DNA from: Triplophysa rosa | Taxonomy: Eukaryota > Chordata > Actinopteri > Cypriniformes > Nemacheilidae | Assembly: GCF_024868665.1 (NCBI RefSeq) | Contig: NC_079913.1 | Span: 1,250,444 to 1,314,443, forward strand | Reading direction: 5' to 3' | DNA length: 64,000 nt | Shown here: piece after piece, positions 1 to 13,200 of the stretch | How the letters are laid out: each line of letters starts with the position of its first letter | Numbering within the stretch: the first letter of the stretch is position 1 | The notes under the pieces: model-generated | Seen by the model: the letters and a program-made list of their open reading frames with translations, nothing else | Told to the model about the DNA's origin: nothing | The model's database searches: none | Made by a program: the position numbers and the translations under genes

Positions 1-1222
1 AGCTGTATATGCATAAACCTGCTTTTTAAATCCCCTTCAATTTATTGTCATTTTATTTCCAATTTTTTTTATTTTAGGTGTGTTTTGTAAGTATTATTTT
101 GTGTGTATGTTCATACTGTATAGTGCTGTACTGTATATGGTACCTGTGTGTTTGTGCAGATATGACGTATAACTTTATATCTGAACATTGCATACAAATC
201 TGAAGTCATGGTTGCCTCTTACCAATTTTTTTATGCACGTTGACCAAAATGTAACAGTTTTTGTGTTTGTACTATCAGATTTTTAAAAGATGCTTGTTTT
301 ATTTGTCAAATGAGGCTTGATGAAACTGATTTGTATGACCAAATACACAAGAAACATACTACACAAATGGGGGTTTAGACCGGTTTGCTTGCCTCTTTAA
401 TGTTGGGTTCTCTAATCCTGCTCTTAAAAATGTTTTTTTTTGTTGTTGAATTTTAACGCCCGCTTTATTAGATCTGCTACATTATAGATGGCTGGAAATG
501 GTTAAAACGGTTCCTAGTGATTTTCACCTTTTCAATTTTGTCTTTGTGAGATACAGCATCAGTTAAAAAGTATCAACACATTTTTTTGTTTAGAAGTCAA
601 CTTATAACCCTTAGAAGGCTGGCATTGTGTATCAATGTCATCCCGCAGATCCATTCTGTACCCCATCTTTATGCAACTTTTCTTTTTATCTTTTTACACC
701 ATTGTTATTTTAAGTTCGTTATTCCCGCTGCTTTCTAAGCCTCTTACTAATAATGAGTAGATCCTTTGATATAATGTCAAGGTAAGGTGATCTACGTCTG
801 GAGCAACTATACTTGTCTGTATCCCAGAGAAGAGAAGTTGAAAGACAAGTATACTTGCCGCTTTCTAAGGGTCAAATCCAGCAGCGTGTTTTCAGGAAAC
901 GCTTCCTCGGTTATACAAACTACAGCACACGCAGGGCGCTTCCCTGGGTTCTGGTATAACCTTCACCTAAGCTACAGAGTACAGAATCATGTAGAGTCAC
1001 GTGCATGAAGCCTACTCACTCCCTGGCTAACACCCTGATGCTTGTTTGTCAGTTAATCGTGAGATGAGAAAGGCATACACAAAAAGTGAACCATGACCTG
1101 AGTGATGTTACTCGGTGTTCACGCTTTGTGTATGAATAGTCAGTATTTTAAAGTTGAATAGTTTTTGTTTATGATGGAGCCAAGATGAGGTTTTGACTTT
1201 CTTTTTCCATCTCTCCACCACC

Positions 1223-1223
<1 letters not shown>

Positions 1224-1253
<30 letters not shown>
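1224..1253. repeat. (CT)n microsatellite in the polypyrimidine region before a WNK1 exon
   Basis: A run of CT dinucleotides about 30 nt long lies just upstream of the acceptor at 1281-1284 on the coding strand. It may form part of the polypyrimidine tract. The rest of 1-1281 is AT-rich intron in which no exon was recognised. Confidence 0.8.
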
Positions 1254-1258
<5 letters not shown>

Positions 1259-1281
1259 CCATATTTCTTCAATTCTCATAG

Positions 1282-4200
1282 CAGGTGCAGGTTCCCATTC
1301 CGCAGTCCACAACTTCCATTTCTTTGGTTTCCTGCAGCACCCCATCGGCCGTCCCCGCTCCTCAGCAGGTAAGACATCCTTCTTCCTGATCACATTGTCT
1401 CTTTCCCTTCACCATTGGCATAAATGTAGAGCAAAGGCAAATCAATCACTCCCCTTTAAAACACTTCCAGACCTTTTTGAGTTTTGTTTTCGCTCTGGAT
1501 TCTCTCCTGCGTATGAAAGCTGTGGACATCAGAGGTGCCTTTCACTTACACGGTCTTGTATTTGTTTCTTATAGTATGGAGGTTACTACGTCCAAGCGCT
1601 CCCTTCGCAGGTAGAGAAAACACCCATTTCCTCTCTTTCTTACATTTACCTGAATCTTTTGTTTCCTTTGCTTTTCTTTGTCATTTCATTACTATTTGCA
1701 CAATTTGAAATGTTGCACAGTCTTTAGCTGTTTAAATAACGGAAGCTTTTAAATGCGAGTATTACCAAATCTGGGTCTTTAATGCATTTGTCTTGAAGGA
1801 CTAATTTGAGAATGATTGTTTGAAATAAGATTGGGTGTGTATTCTGTTTTCTGTGTATTCTGTTTAGTCATAAGGTTGATTATGGTGGTTTTAAGTAATG
1901 TTCTGGATTCTGTAAATAAGTTCGACTCTTCTTTTAGTAGATGAAAGCAAATTGAAAAGTAGTCCCAAATTATAACATATATGGATATAAAGTCTCGTGG
2001 CGCTAAATGGTTCAATTAAAGGGATATTCCCAAGTATATTCATTTGAGGTAAGTAGTTTGCACAGACATGACAGGGCACGTTTATGAGAGATCAAGACAA
2101 ATCAAGAGAGGTGAGAGAGCACAGTCATTCATGGAAAATGCATGTGATGCTTTTAATGTACAGGTTTTCTATGGGCTTATGTTTTTCTTCAGCACTCTGT
2201 CTATTTTCTTCCTCCCAGCATTGCCGTAATATCAAAAGAGTCAAATAATCGAGATTCGTGCCTGGCTGTGGGTCTTCTGTTTTCCATTTAGGTTCCTGTA
2301 TTGCAGCAGGTTTCTCTAGGACCAGCTTCCCAACCTGGTTTGTCTGTACCCCAGCAAGCTCCACAACAGTCTCCCAGCAACGTGGTTCAGACCGGCTCCC
2401 AGACGCAGGTGCAGACCGGGCCTCCACCCACACAGGTAACACACATCAAGTTCCTACTTTTTTCTTTTTTTCCGCCCAGATGGTGAATGCCATTTCATGT
2501 TGACTTGATAAATAGCAAATCCTCTTCCTCATTGGAATTTTTTGTTTCCTTTTAACCTTTGTGTGTCTGAGACTCTGTGGCCTTCTTTCTCAGATGAGCT
2601 TGTGTGCCGTGTTTTCTAGCATGCTGTTTGTGTATGTTGCATGGACGTTATTTGGATGTTGTTTAAAGATGAGTCCACCTTGTTTAGTGCTACGATGTTT
2701 TGTCCAGAAAACCTGTTTGTCCTGGAAGCCCAGATCATATTGTTACTATGTATTGTGTTGTATTCCACCACAAAGACGCTTTGCTTTTTGAATATAACTG
2801 TACACATGGGTTGATCTCACAAGTCCATTTTTGGAATAAATAGTTTGATGTGTTGTTGTGTAACGTTTTGTTTTTGATAGCGACAGTTTTTAGGCACTTA
2901 GAAAGAAGCCCCTGCTAATGTAATCTCATAACTGTTTGGCTCGTAAATTAAAGTTGATGTTTGTTTTGCTTGCGTTCGATGTAATCCTCAATTCACCCCG
3001 AGGCATATGCCGTCTGTTGTTTTTGCTGTGGTTTATTGAGACATCGCTCCTCTCACACATAATCAGGCCTTGCGGTTTCCATCAACCTCACCGATTGGTC
3101 CCTGCACAACCCCCGAAAACACAATTCCCTGCTCGTCCTCCATCTGCCCAGCCATCAATCTGATCCACCTGCCCCTCTGCTACCTCCCCAAGCTTTGCAA
3201 TAAGGCTCCCTGCATGCCGAACTTGGCTGCCGCGACAGTGCCCTCATTGCTGCTTCCAGTAACTGCGGTTCAGCGGTCCCTGCCGCAGCCGGTACCCACG
3301 CCCTCAGCAGCGCAGCAACCTGTAGTGCCAACCATCATTGTGGCCCATGTCCCCACCCCTGCCGAACATCCATGTTTGCCAGCAGACACCCCATTCCAGG
3401 TACCTGGAACCTGCTTCAGCCACCCCCCGACTAACTCTCAGCACATTAGTGTATACAGTGTGAATTTAATTTTTTATTTATTTTTTGGTTATTTTACCAG
3501 GATAGTCCCATTGAGATGTAAATCTCTTCTTCCAGGGAGTCCTGGCCAAAATGGCAGCACAAAAAGTTACACATAAAACAACTTCAGACACATCAAACAG
3601 TTAGTGCATACAAGAGATCAAAGAAGTTAATTAAAAACATTCACATGTTTCAAAGCTTTTTTTATATAAATATTCAGTGAAGGGATTTGTTCCAACAGTA
3701 AGATGCTCTGCAGTTCATTCCACAAAAAAGGTGCATTAAAAGAAAAGGCAGTTTTACCAAACTCTGTTTATACTCTTGGGATTTTTAAAAGCAATTTGGT
3801 AGAAGATCTAGTCGTATAATTACAAGTGTGATAAAATAGAAGACTACAGATATAATTAGGTAATTTTCCTAACAGCGCCTTGGCAATGAACAACAACATG
3901 TGTATTTTTCTCCTTTGAGACGAGGACGACCAGCCCACTTATTCATAGGGCAGCATGGTAAACCTTGCTGAGTTAACCTTGCACGCATATATAGCACATC
4001 CCCATAATCTAAAACTGAAAGGAAACAACTTTGTATAATTTGTTTTCTTGCTTCATGAGGAAGACATTTCTTGATTCGATATAGAAAACCCAATTTAGGT
4101 CTAAGCTTTTTCAGAAGATTTTCAATATTTACATGAAAGTCCAGCTTTTCATCCAGCCATATACCCAAGTGTTTATACATTTTTTCTCTTTCTATATACT

Positions 4201-7200
4201 CTCCTTGTAATGTTAAAATAGGATTGTCTGATTTGATACTACTACGAGAAAAAATCATATATTTTGATTTTTTTAGAGTTTAAAACCAATTTTAAGTTTA
4301 TCAATGACAATGATTTATTGCAATGACCGAAAAGATTCTTGCAAAAGCTCTAAGGCTCGGTTTCAAGAGTGCGCTGCAGTATAAATAACAGTGTCATCGG
4401 CATAGAGATGAATTTTAGCTGAGGTAATCCCACGCCCTAAATCATTAATATAAATTGAAAACAAAATCGGTGCTAAAATAGATCCTTGAAATATAATTCT
4501 CAGCTGAGACACCGAACTCTCTCTGATAAATAGTTATGAAACCAATTTATAGCCTTTTCACTAAAACCAACATACTTTAGCCTCTGCAGCAAAAGTTTAT
4601 GATCCAAGGAGTCAAACGCTTTAGAGAGATCTACAAATAATGCTGCACAGTGCTGTTTTCTATCCAAACAATTTATAACATCATTAGTGACTAACATTAC
4701 TGCTGTAGTAGTATTATGACCTGATCTGAAACCTGATTTTGGGAATAACGTTTGAAGTTAAGCTTAAGTAAAAATAGAGGTAATAGGCTCCGTTATCAGA
4801 GCTGTAGCAATTGAAAAAAATAAGGCTCTATATTATCAGTACCTGCTGATTTTTTACAATCCAATTTTAGCAGAGCTTCATAAACTTGTGCCTCTAAAAC
4901 TGGAGTAAAACAACATGAAGCAGCTTCCACACTACCTCCTATGTTATTTTCTTTTAAATTATTTAAATCTTTAACTAAACTAATAGAACTAAAATGACTA
5001 TTAAAAGCATTCACAATATTTTCTTTCCCCTTAATCACACTTTCATTTAGTTTTAAATAGTCGGGCAGACAGGTAGAAATTTTGGTACCAGAGACTGATT
5101 TGGTTAACTCCCCAAAATGTAAGCTGTTTACTGTCATTATACAGGTACAATGAGATTATTTCTAGTGGTAATGCTGCGTTTGTCTTTTGCTACAGTTATC
5201 TCGTGACCTTTCAGTCTTTGTCGATCTGTCTGGGAAGCTGAAATGAAATCATGAGGTTGATTTGATAATCTTTTTCTGCAGCATTGTATTTATTGTTTTT
5301 CTCTCTTGGTTTTTTGATGTGTTTATTTCCTTTGCTTCACAAAGAGTCAGCCTGGTTTGTGCCTTTATCTGTTCTAATTATTTTTTTCTTGTCTAAGACT
5401 CCTCACTCCGTCGCTCAGACTTTGACAACAGAGCTGTCACAACTTCAAGCTCCTGCGGTGGATAGGTAAGATCCGCCAGTTACCAGATTCACAATGTGTA
5501 ATGGTTTATTAATAATACAATCAGAATTTGATAAAAATTGCTAGCACATCAAAACAGTGGATTTATATGTTTTTTTACCTCTTCAGTTATCACTCTGACG
5601 TGGCATCTGGGCTCAGTGATGGTAATGAGGGCGTAACGGGCGGCAGGCATGAGGGTCGTTCGGCAAAACGGCACCAGCGCAGATCAGTGCGCAGTCGTTC
5701 GCGCCACGACAAGACCTCTAAAGCCAAGCTCAACGTCCTTAATGTACGTCTACTACATTTTGGAAATATTTTCGGAGGATTTTTGATAGTGGTGAGTAAC
5801 AGTGGGAAAAACATCTCATTCTTGTTTCAGATCTCCAGCATGGGCGACAGAGTTGCAGAATGTCAGCTGGAAACACATAACAGAAAAATGGTGACGTTTA
5901 AGTTTGATCTGGACGGAGATAACCCAGAGGAAATTGCACAGATAATGGTAACTTGAAACACCACCTGCATGTTTTTAATACCAACCAGAAATGCCCAATG
6001 AACTTGAACTTGAACTATTTATACACAATGTGACAGAAACAAGACTGAATCGAACATTTTCTGTTGCTATTTTAAGCAATTTCCTCCTTTTTGTTTTAGG
6101 TTCAGAGTGAATTTATTCTAGAAAGCGAGCGCGAGTCCTTCATCGAGCAGATCCGGGAGGTCATAGAGACAGCAGATGAGAAAGGTGTAGAGCGAGAACG
6201 CAGCCAGGTAAGCTATGCTCAGAAGGCATGAAATAGTTTGCATTGTAGACCATGTATGATATATTACACAAAAATATATATTTTTTGACAACGTCGTCTA
6301 AACAACTTAAATGTGTCCATACAGGCGGTCAATGATCATGTGCAACATCTGCCCACCACCTCTGCACCTCTTGAACAAGGTAAAGTTTATGATCTTAGCA
6401 TGTAAAACAGATTAATGTCCCATGCTAATATCATGTCAGGACTGAGGTCTCTCCTTCACTTGTTCTTTCAGGCATACCGCCTTGTTCAGCTGCCCTGGTG
6501 GTCCATTCAGCAGGCCGCAGGTTTATCGTAAGTCCAGTGCCCGAATCCAGGCTAAAAGACCAGTTCTTCAGCTCACCCCAACCCGCCGTCCCCGTGGGTC
6601 AAGAGCCTTCATCCTGTAAGTGTACATCAAGAGATAAGAAAATCAAGATTGTGGGTTCAAGTTTGTCTGTTGGACATTTTATGCAACCGTATCCTAATTC
6701 TGTATTTTCTCTCATCTGCTTCGACCGCAGTGCCAGGTCTAGGGCTTTCAATGTCTGCGTCCGTAGTCAGTTTGCAAAAGGCATTTTCGGAGATGCGTCA
6801 GGGCCAGTTTGACCCCGGTCCCAGCACTGCACCACCAATACTCCACACCTCAATGCCCCCTCTACTGCCCCCTGTAACACCCTTGCCCTCTGGCACCGCC
6901 CCGATGGTCTCTCCCCCGCTAGCACATGTGTCTGAAGTAACCTCTTCGGCATCTCTACCCACTGTGTCAGCAAACCCTCCGGGGTCGACATCACCACCTC
7001 CTACCCTTCAACAGACGCCAACCTCTGCCATGACCTCCACACCCACCCATTCACTGCCCATGTCTCAGCCCCCTCAGCCTCCAAGTCAGCCATCTATACC
7101 TACCGGCATCAGTGTTATTACGTCTCCCTCATCTCTGCCTGTGCAAGCTCTGCCCAGCACCATGCCCGCCTCTACATCGTTCCCCCAGACAACAGTTCTT

Positions 7201-10200
7201 GTGCCAGCGCCGGCCAGCATGGTCGCATCGCTCCCTCAACCAGTGGCTCCTGTGAATGTTGTGGGTTCTGTTTCCGGCAGCAGTGCCGAACAGCCGTTCA
7301 TCCCCTCCACGACTGCTCAACTCACGCCAACTGTAGTTCCCACCACGGCTTTTGAAACACCCCAGCTCGCACCTTCCACCATCCCCACCACGGTAATTCC
7401 CTCCGCAGCCGCCCAGCCACAGGTACCCACCCTCCAACCCGTCACCACAAACATACCGCTCACTCAGCCCACGCTGGTGCACAGCCAACCTCAAACCTCC
7501 ACCGTGCCCAACCAGAGCCACATTCATTGCGTGGATTGTGACAGCGACCCGCAGGGAAAGGGCGTTGATGACATTCAAGCTCTGGATAAGAAACTACGCT
7601 CTCTCTTTATGGACCTGGGGTCTGGTCCGCCATCCGCCCAGTCCGATATGACCTCTGACCCCATGGCGACCCCAAGCGTCCCTGGCACCTCCTCCCCAAC
7701 CACATGCGCCACCCCTAGTGGTACCCCCCTTCCTCCCTCTAGTTTACCCCTGAGCACCTCCGGTCATCAAACAGGCTCCCCGATGACCGCCATGGGTAAT
7801 GGATCCACCCCTGTCGGCTACAGTCAGACAACACCATCTAAAGCTCCGTTGTCAAGGTTACCGGTGAGCGATGGGTGATTTAATGGTTGAAGAGAAAATG
7901 TTCATGAAAATTGTTCAGACTTCACTCGAGATCAAAAGAAAATACCATCAGGATATTTTACAATTTATAATAAATATTATACAAACAGTAAAGGGCCAAT
8001 TCAAAAAAAGATTGACATAGTATTTAATGCAAACACTTTTCTTGTTTTCATTATCAACTTTACTCTCACAACTACTAACAATATGAAAACCTGTTATAGT
8101 CTGTTTTAATCACATTTTATGCATGGCAGAATTTCATACGTGGCAAAATGCATGAGATTGTAAGCGTCCATCTGTAGCATGTGACTCAACTGACTCTGTA
8201 ATTATATAACAAGAGGCAGGTAGCATTTTGGGCACAGCTCAACCTCCCAAACATGAGTCTTTGGCTCCTGTGTGCTGCATGTAGCTTGTGGTGCTTTCTC
8301 AGAGTGACGTATCTGCCAGCACTTGTTCATCACGATGGTTTAGTTTCTCTTCCGTCTTCATTCATTAGGTGTTGCCTGCTGGCCTCGATCAGGCTGGCTC
8401 GCCGCCATCAGAGCACCTACCACCCTTCCCAGGACCTTGTTTAATTCAGGTGCCTTTTATTGCTTTCTCTCTCTATCACGCTGTGCTTTTTTGTTTGGAT
8501 ATCGTTTCCTGTGAAATACACAGAGCATGAATAACTAGTGTTGCTTTCCTGTGAGGTCGGATAGGAGCATGACCTTTGACTCGTACTAACTCGCTGCTCT
8601 ATTTTTTTCTACTTGGAGAAATGGATTTAGTCAAACCATGATCTCACACACAGTAATGCATATTCGTGTTACGAAACCCTCAAACTTTATTTGTTAATAG
8701 TAAGTTATGCATATTTTAAACTATATAGCCAAAGGAAAGATTAATCATCAGTAGTTTTGATTATCTTTTAGTTTGATGCAAAGCCAAATTGCTGTAATCA
8801 AAGTCATTTTCCTTGGCTCAATCTTGAGACCTGCTGTCATCGACCTTGCATTCAGTGTAATCTTTACGTTCTCCCCGAAGAGATTTAAACTAAATCTTGC
8901 ATATTCATAGATTCAGAGCAATATCTTTCTCTGCCTCTTAAAAGAGGAAATTAGTGTAAAAGTGCTTGTTGGCCCCTAGCCGAGTCGTACAAAACATGTC
9001 AGGAACTGCAGAACGCCGACCAATTTAAACACAAATTTGAGATGTAGCATGACAGGAAACCTTAACTTGGATTAAAAGCATGCAGCCCTTCCAGGCAACG
9101 GTCATCTGACTTTAAACTTACTGTAAGAGACCGTCTCGTGCTGGATTTAATTAGATTCACTGTTCCCATGTCGGATTTGCGCGCACTTGCCACAAGCAAT
9201 AAGCGTTTTGTATGAGTATGTGTGTTTTGTTAAATGGACTTGACTAATTGGTGAAATGGATTGTTTAGTCTCAGCAGCCCTTGGAGGATCTGGACGCCCA
9301 GCTGAGACGGGCTCTGAGTCCAGAGACCGTCCCAATCAGCAGCGCCATGCATCAGGTACAAGCACACTAACAGGGGGCTGACCGAAAAAACACCAGAGCT
9401 GTCTGCTTTTGTTTAGTTCACTTACAGATTCAACACTGGAATTTTCCATACACAGAGCAGATTAAGCAATGTCTCTCAGATCTCCAGCAATTTTTCAAGA
9501 GAGGATTAGCTACTTTGACATCAGTTGGGGCATCTTTTAGAGTTCTTGGAATTCACCAGTCGAAACTGAGAAATCCTGTCAATTCTGATTTCACTTGCGT
9601 ACTGGTTTAAGATTCTTGGGTCTTGCATGTTGGGTCTTACACACCTTTTTGTGAATAAATGTCATTTAGGCTGTGTCTACATATGTTTGTATTGTAATTC
9701 CACTCGTCTTTGTTTTGCTTTGCAGTGCTCCGTCACCGGGATGCCATTTGGAGGACAGCCAGGTGTGTGCTGCCAGTTTCACAGATTAAACCTCGAAAGT
9801 CGAAATTTACCCTACAACATTTGCAAAAACACAATCCTGTTTATACTGCAAATTATTTATGGGTGCATGTTATTCCGTAGATGAAAATGTCTTTTTATTT
9901 TTAATCAAAATATGATAAACTTTGTCTTTTAAACGATCCACCTTTTTACCCTGAGGTTAATGTTGACTAATAGCTGTTTTACATTCCTGTATAATAAAAA
10001 GTGTAAAAATACGCGAAATCGTTCACCCAAAATTGAAAATTTTGTCATCATTTGCTCACAACAAAGAAATCCATACAGGTTTGTAGTTGTTACAGGTTTG
10101 TATTTGTTACAAACCTGTATGGATTTCTTTGTTGTGCTGAACACTAATGAAGATATTTTAATGAAAGTTTGTAACTAAGCCGTTTTAGGTCACCATCGAC

Positions 10201-13200
10201 TCTGATAGTGGTCTTTTGTACTACTATGGGTGACCCAAAACGGCTTAGGAACAATCTTTCATTAAAATATCTTTATGAAATGACAAGAACTCATTATTTG
10301 TGGCGTTTATTGATGTTGCTCTTTCAGTTCCGTTTTCCTTGGATGGAGAGCCAGCGGCTGTACCCGCAACTGGAGGCTACAAACTGGGACGATTCCAGGT
10401 GCCTGAATGATTTAGCATGACAGTATTATTAACAACAGGAAGTTTAAACCATGTGGCGCTGAGCTGACTTACTCCTTCTATCTGTTATTCAGGTGTCAGT
10501 AGCTCCTGATGAGAGTTCCCCGCAGGCTCCCACCACCTCCCGCGACTCATCTACCACATCATCATCTTCCACCTCATCGTCCTCCTCCACCCTCTCGAGC
10601 CCTGAGCACACGCTGCACCGGACCTCCTCTCCCCTCAGAAACGCTGCGGCAGACAGGATCGACAGCCCCACCTCCGACCGGAACGCCATCTCACCCCAGC
10701 CCACCGCCATCGGACGTTTTCAAGTCACTACTAAGGCGGACACCAAAGTGGGTCGTTTCTCCGTGAGCGAGATGTCTGCTCCTGAACGCCAACCGGGACC
10801 TCACTCCCATCCAGCCTTAGGAAACGGTCCAGCCCAGAGTCCCGGCCCTCTCAACAACTCCATCAGTCCCTACCTGAGCAGCGACAATGACTCGGAGTTC
10901 GAAGACGAGGACTTTAAGAGAGAAGTCAGCAGGCTGAGGGAGAAGTATGTTTTCACCATTTTTTTCCCCGATCTGATATGACGGATGGTATATTGGTATT
11001 TAAGATCTCTTTGTTACCCTGTCAGGCACATGATTGAAAGCCAGGCCCTGTATGTCCGACAGAAAGCCGAGATCGACACCCTTTTTGCACGTTTGGGCAA
11101 AGCTCCGCCCGGCATGATCAACCCACCTGTTTTGTATCCCGCCGGCCGTAGACGACGTCCTGCCAAGAGCAAGAGCAGCAAATCCAGCCGCGGCAGCTTG
11201 CAGAGCAGCAAGAGTCCTGTACAGCCAGGTATTCCCTCCCTCCGTCCTGCCTCCTGCTTGGCATTATGGGATCAGGGTCATTCTGTAAAAGAGGTTTCAG
11301 TCCTGTTACCTTTCTAAATGTTTCAGGAAAAGGCACCTGTTTTACAGAACGACATTGTGTGTGTGTGTGCATCTTCCGTCCTGGCTCTGATCAGCGCTTC
11401 TCTATGTGTGTGTGTTGTTTCAGCAGCCAGCACTTTATCAGCGCAGAGCGCTCCCTCTGTGTACCCGTCCCAGCAGGCGTTTCTGGCCCCTGGGGGGATG
11501 ATAGATGGGGGCAGCAGCCCTCTGCTCCAGTCCTTCAAACCCTCCCCCTCTAATGAGAACCTGTGTTCCGCTTACACCAGCGACGGCACGCTCTCCGCGC
11601 CCAGTTTGTGCGTCACTTCGCAAGGTAAAATAAAGGCCGAACATGTCACAGCCCACCGCTTGACCCCATGCGTTTGCTGAAAATAGTGATCTCGGTGCGT
11701 CTTTGAGTTTTGTTTCTTCCAAATTTGAGGAGACCACAAAATGATACAATTGAGAGAAATTGGATTTCATGTTAGTTGCGTATGTTGCAGTGTTTATTTA
11801 TTATGAACGTTGTGGTCTTATTTCTGGTGATATGGGCATATCAGAGAGACGCCATCTGAGACGGTGCATGTTTTGATATGGATGGAGCTGCAGGGCTGAT
11901 GCTTATTCCTGCGGGGGGCGCCCCTTTTCTCCCCTCCTTTTCTGTGCAGCTCAATGCTCTCCCACCCAGGGCCGCACTCCCCCTCCTTCACCTCCTTCAC
12001 TCTCTATCTGTCAGGAATTCATGGCTTACTGACCTCTGTTACCATTCTCACTGTGTATTTGTGTACACTCTTTTTTTCTCTCTCTCTCTTACTCCATCTC
12101 TTCTCTCTCTCTCTCTCTCTTTCTTGCTTGCCCTCTTTTCCCTCTTTTTGTACCACAGGCTGTATAAAGTTTAGCTGTGGGTCGGAGAGAGTGACCTTCA
12201 AACCAGGTGGCAGGAGGACGCGTTTTCTGAGTACGCCCTGCTTGGCTCTTTGTGTGTAACGCTTTTTTCTTTTGTCTCCTTCGTACACTGTCATGTGATT
12301 GGTTCTTGATTTTGCCAGGCCCTCTGATTGGCTGATTTTCAGGAATCTCAAAATGACCCGTACTTGTTGCTAAACATATACACTCACCTAAAGGATTATT
12401 AGGAACACCATACTAATACGGTGTTTGACCCCCTTTCGCCTTCAGAACTGCCTTAATTCTACGTGGCATTGATTCAACAAGGTGCTGAAAGCATTCTTTA
12501 GAAATGTTGGCCCATATTGATAGGATAGCATCTTGCAGTTGATGGAGATTTGTGGGATGCACATCCAGGGCACGAAGCTCCCGTTCCACCACATCCCAAA
12601 GATGTTCTATCGGGTTGAGATCTGGTGACTGTGGGGGCCATTCTAGTACAGTGAACTCATTGTCATGTTCAAGAAACCAATTTGAAATGATTCGAGCTTT
12701 GTGACATGGTGCATTATCCTGCTGGAAGTAGCCATTAGAGGATGGGTACATGGTGGTCATAAAGGGATGGACATGGTCAGAAACAATGCTCAGGTAGGCC
12801 GTGGCATTTAAACGATGCCCAATTGGCACTAAGGGGCCTAAAGTGTGCCAAGAAAACATCCCCCACACCATTACACCACCACCACCAGCCTGCACAGTGG
12901 TAACAAGGCATGATGGATCCATGTTCTCATTCTGTTTACGCCAAATTCTGACTCTACCATTTGAATGTCTCAACAGAAATCGAGACTCATCAGACCAGGC
13001 AACATTTTTCCAGTCTTCAACTGTCCAATTTTGGTGAGCTCGTGCAAATTGTAGCCTCTTTTTCCTATTTGTAGTGGAGATGAGTGGTACCCGGTGGGGT
13101 CTTCTGCTGTTGTAGCCCATCTGCCTCAAGGTTGTGCGTGTTGTGGCTTCACAAATGCTTTGCTGCATACCTCGGTTGTAACGAGTGGTTATTTCAGTCA

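Noticed and set aside
7129..7757. Long minus-strand open frames opposite the large WNK1 exon
   Set aside because: Antisense shadow of a Pro/Ser/Thr-rich coding exon; Gly/Arg-rich composition, no known domain, no splice context.
8253..8444. Possible extra WNK1 exon in the intron 7864-9274
   Set aside because: An open frame with Cys/Leu/Trp-rich translation, no phase-compatible splice pair and no resemblance to WNK1.
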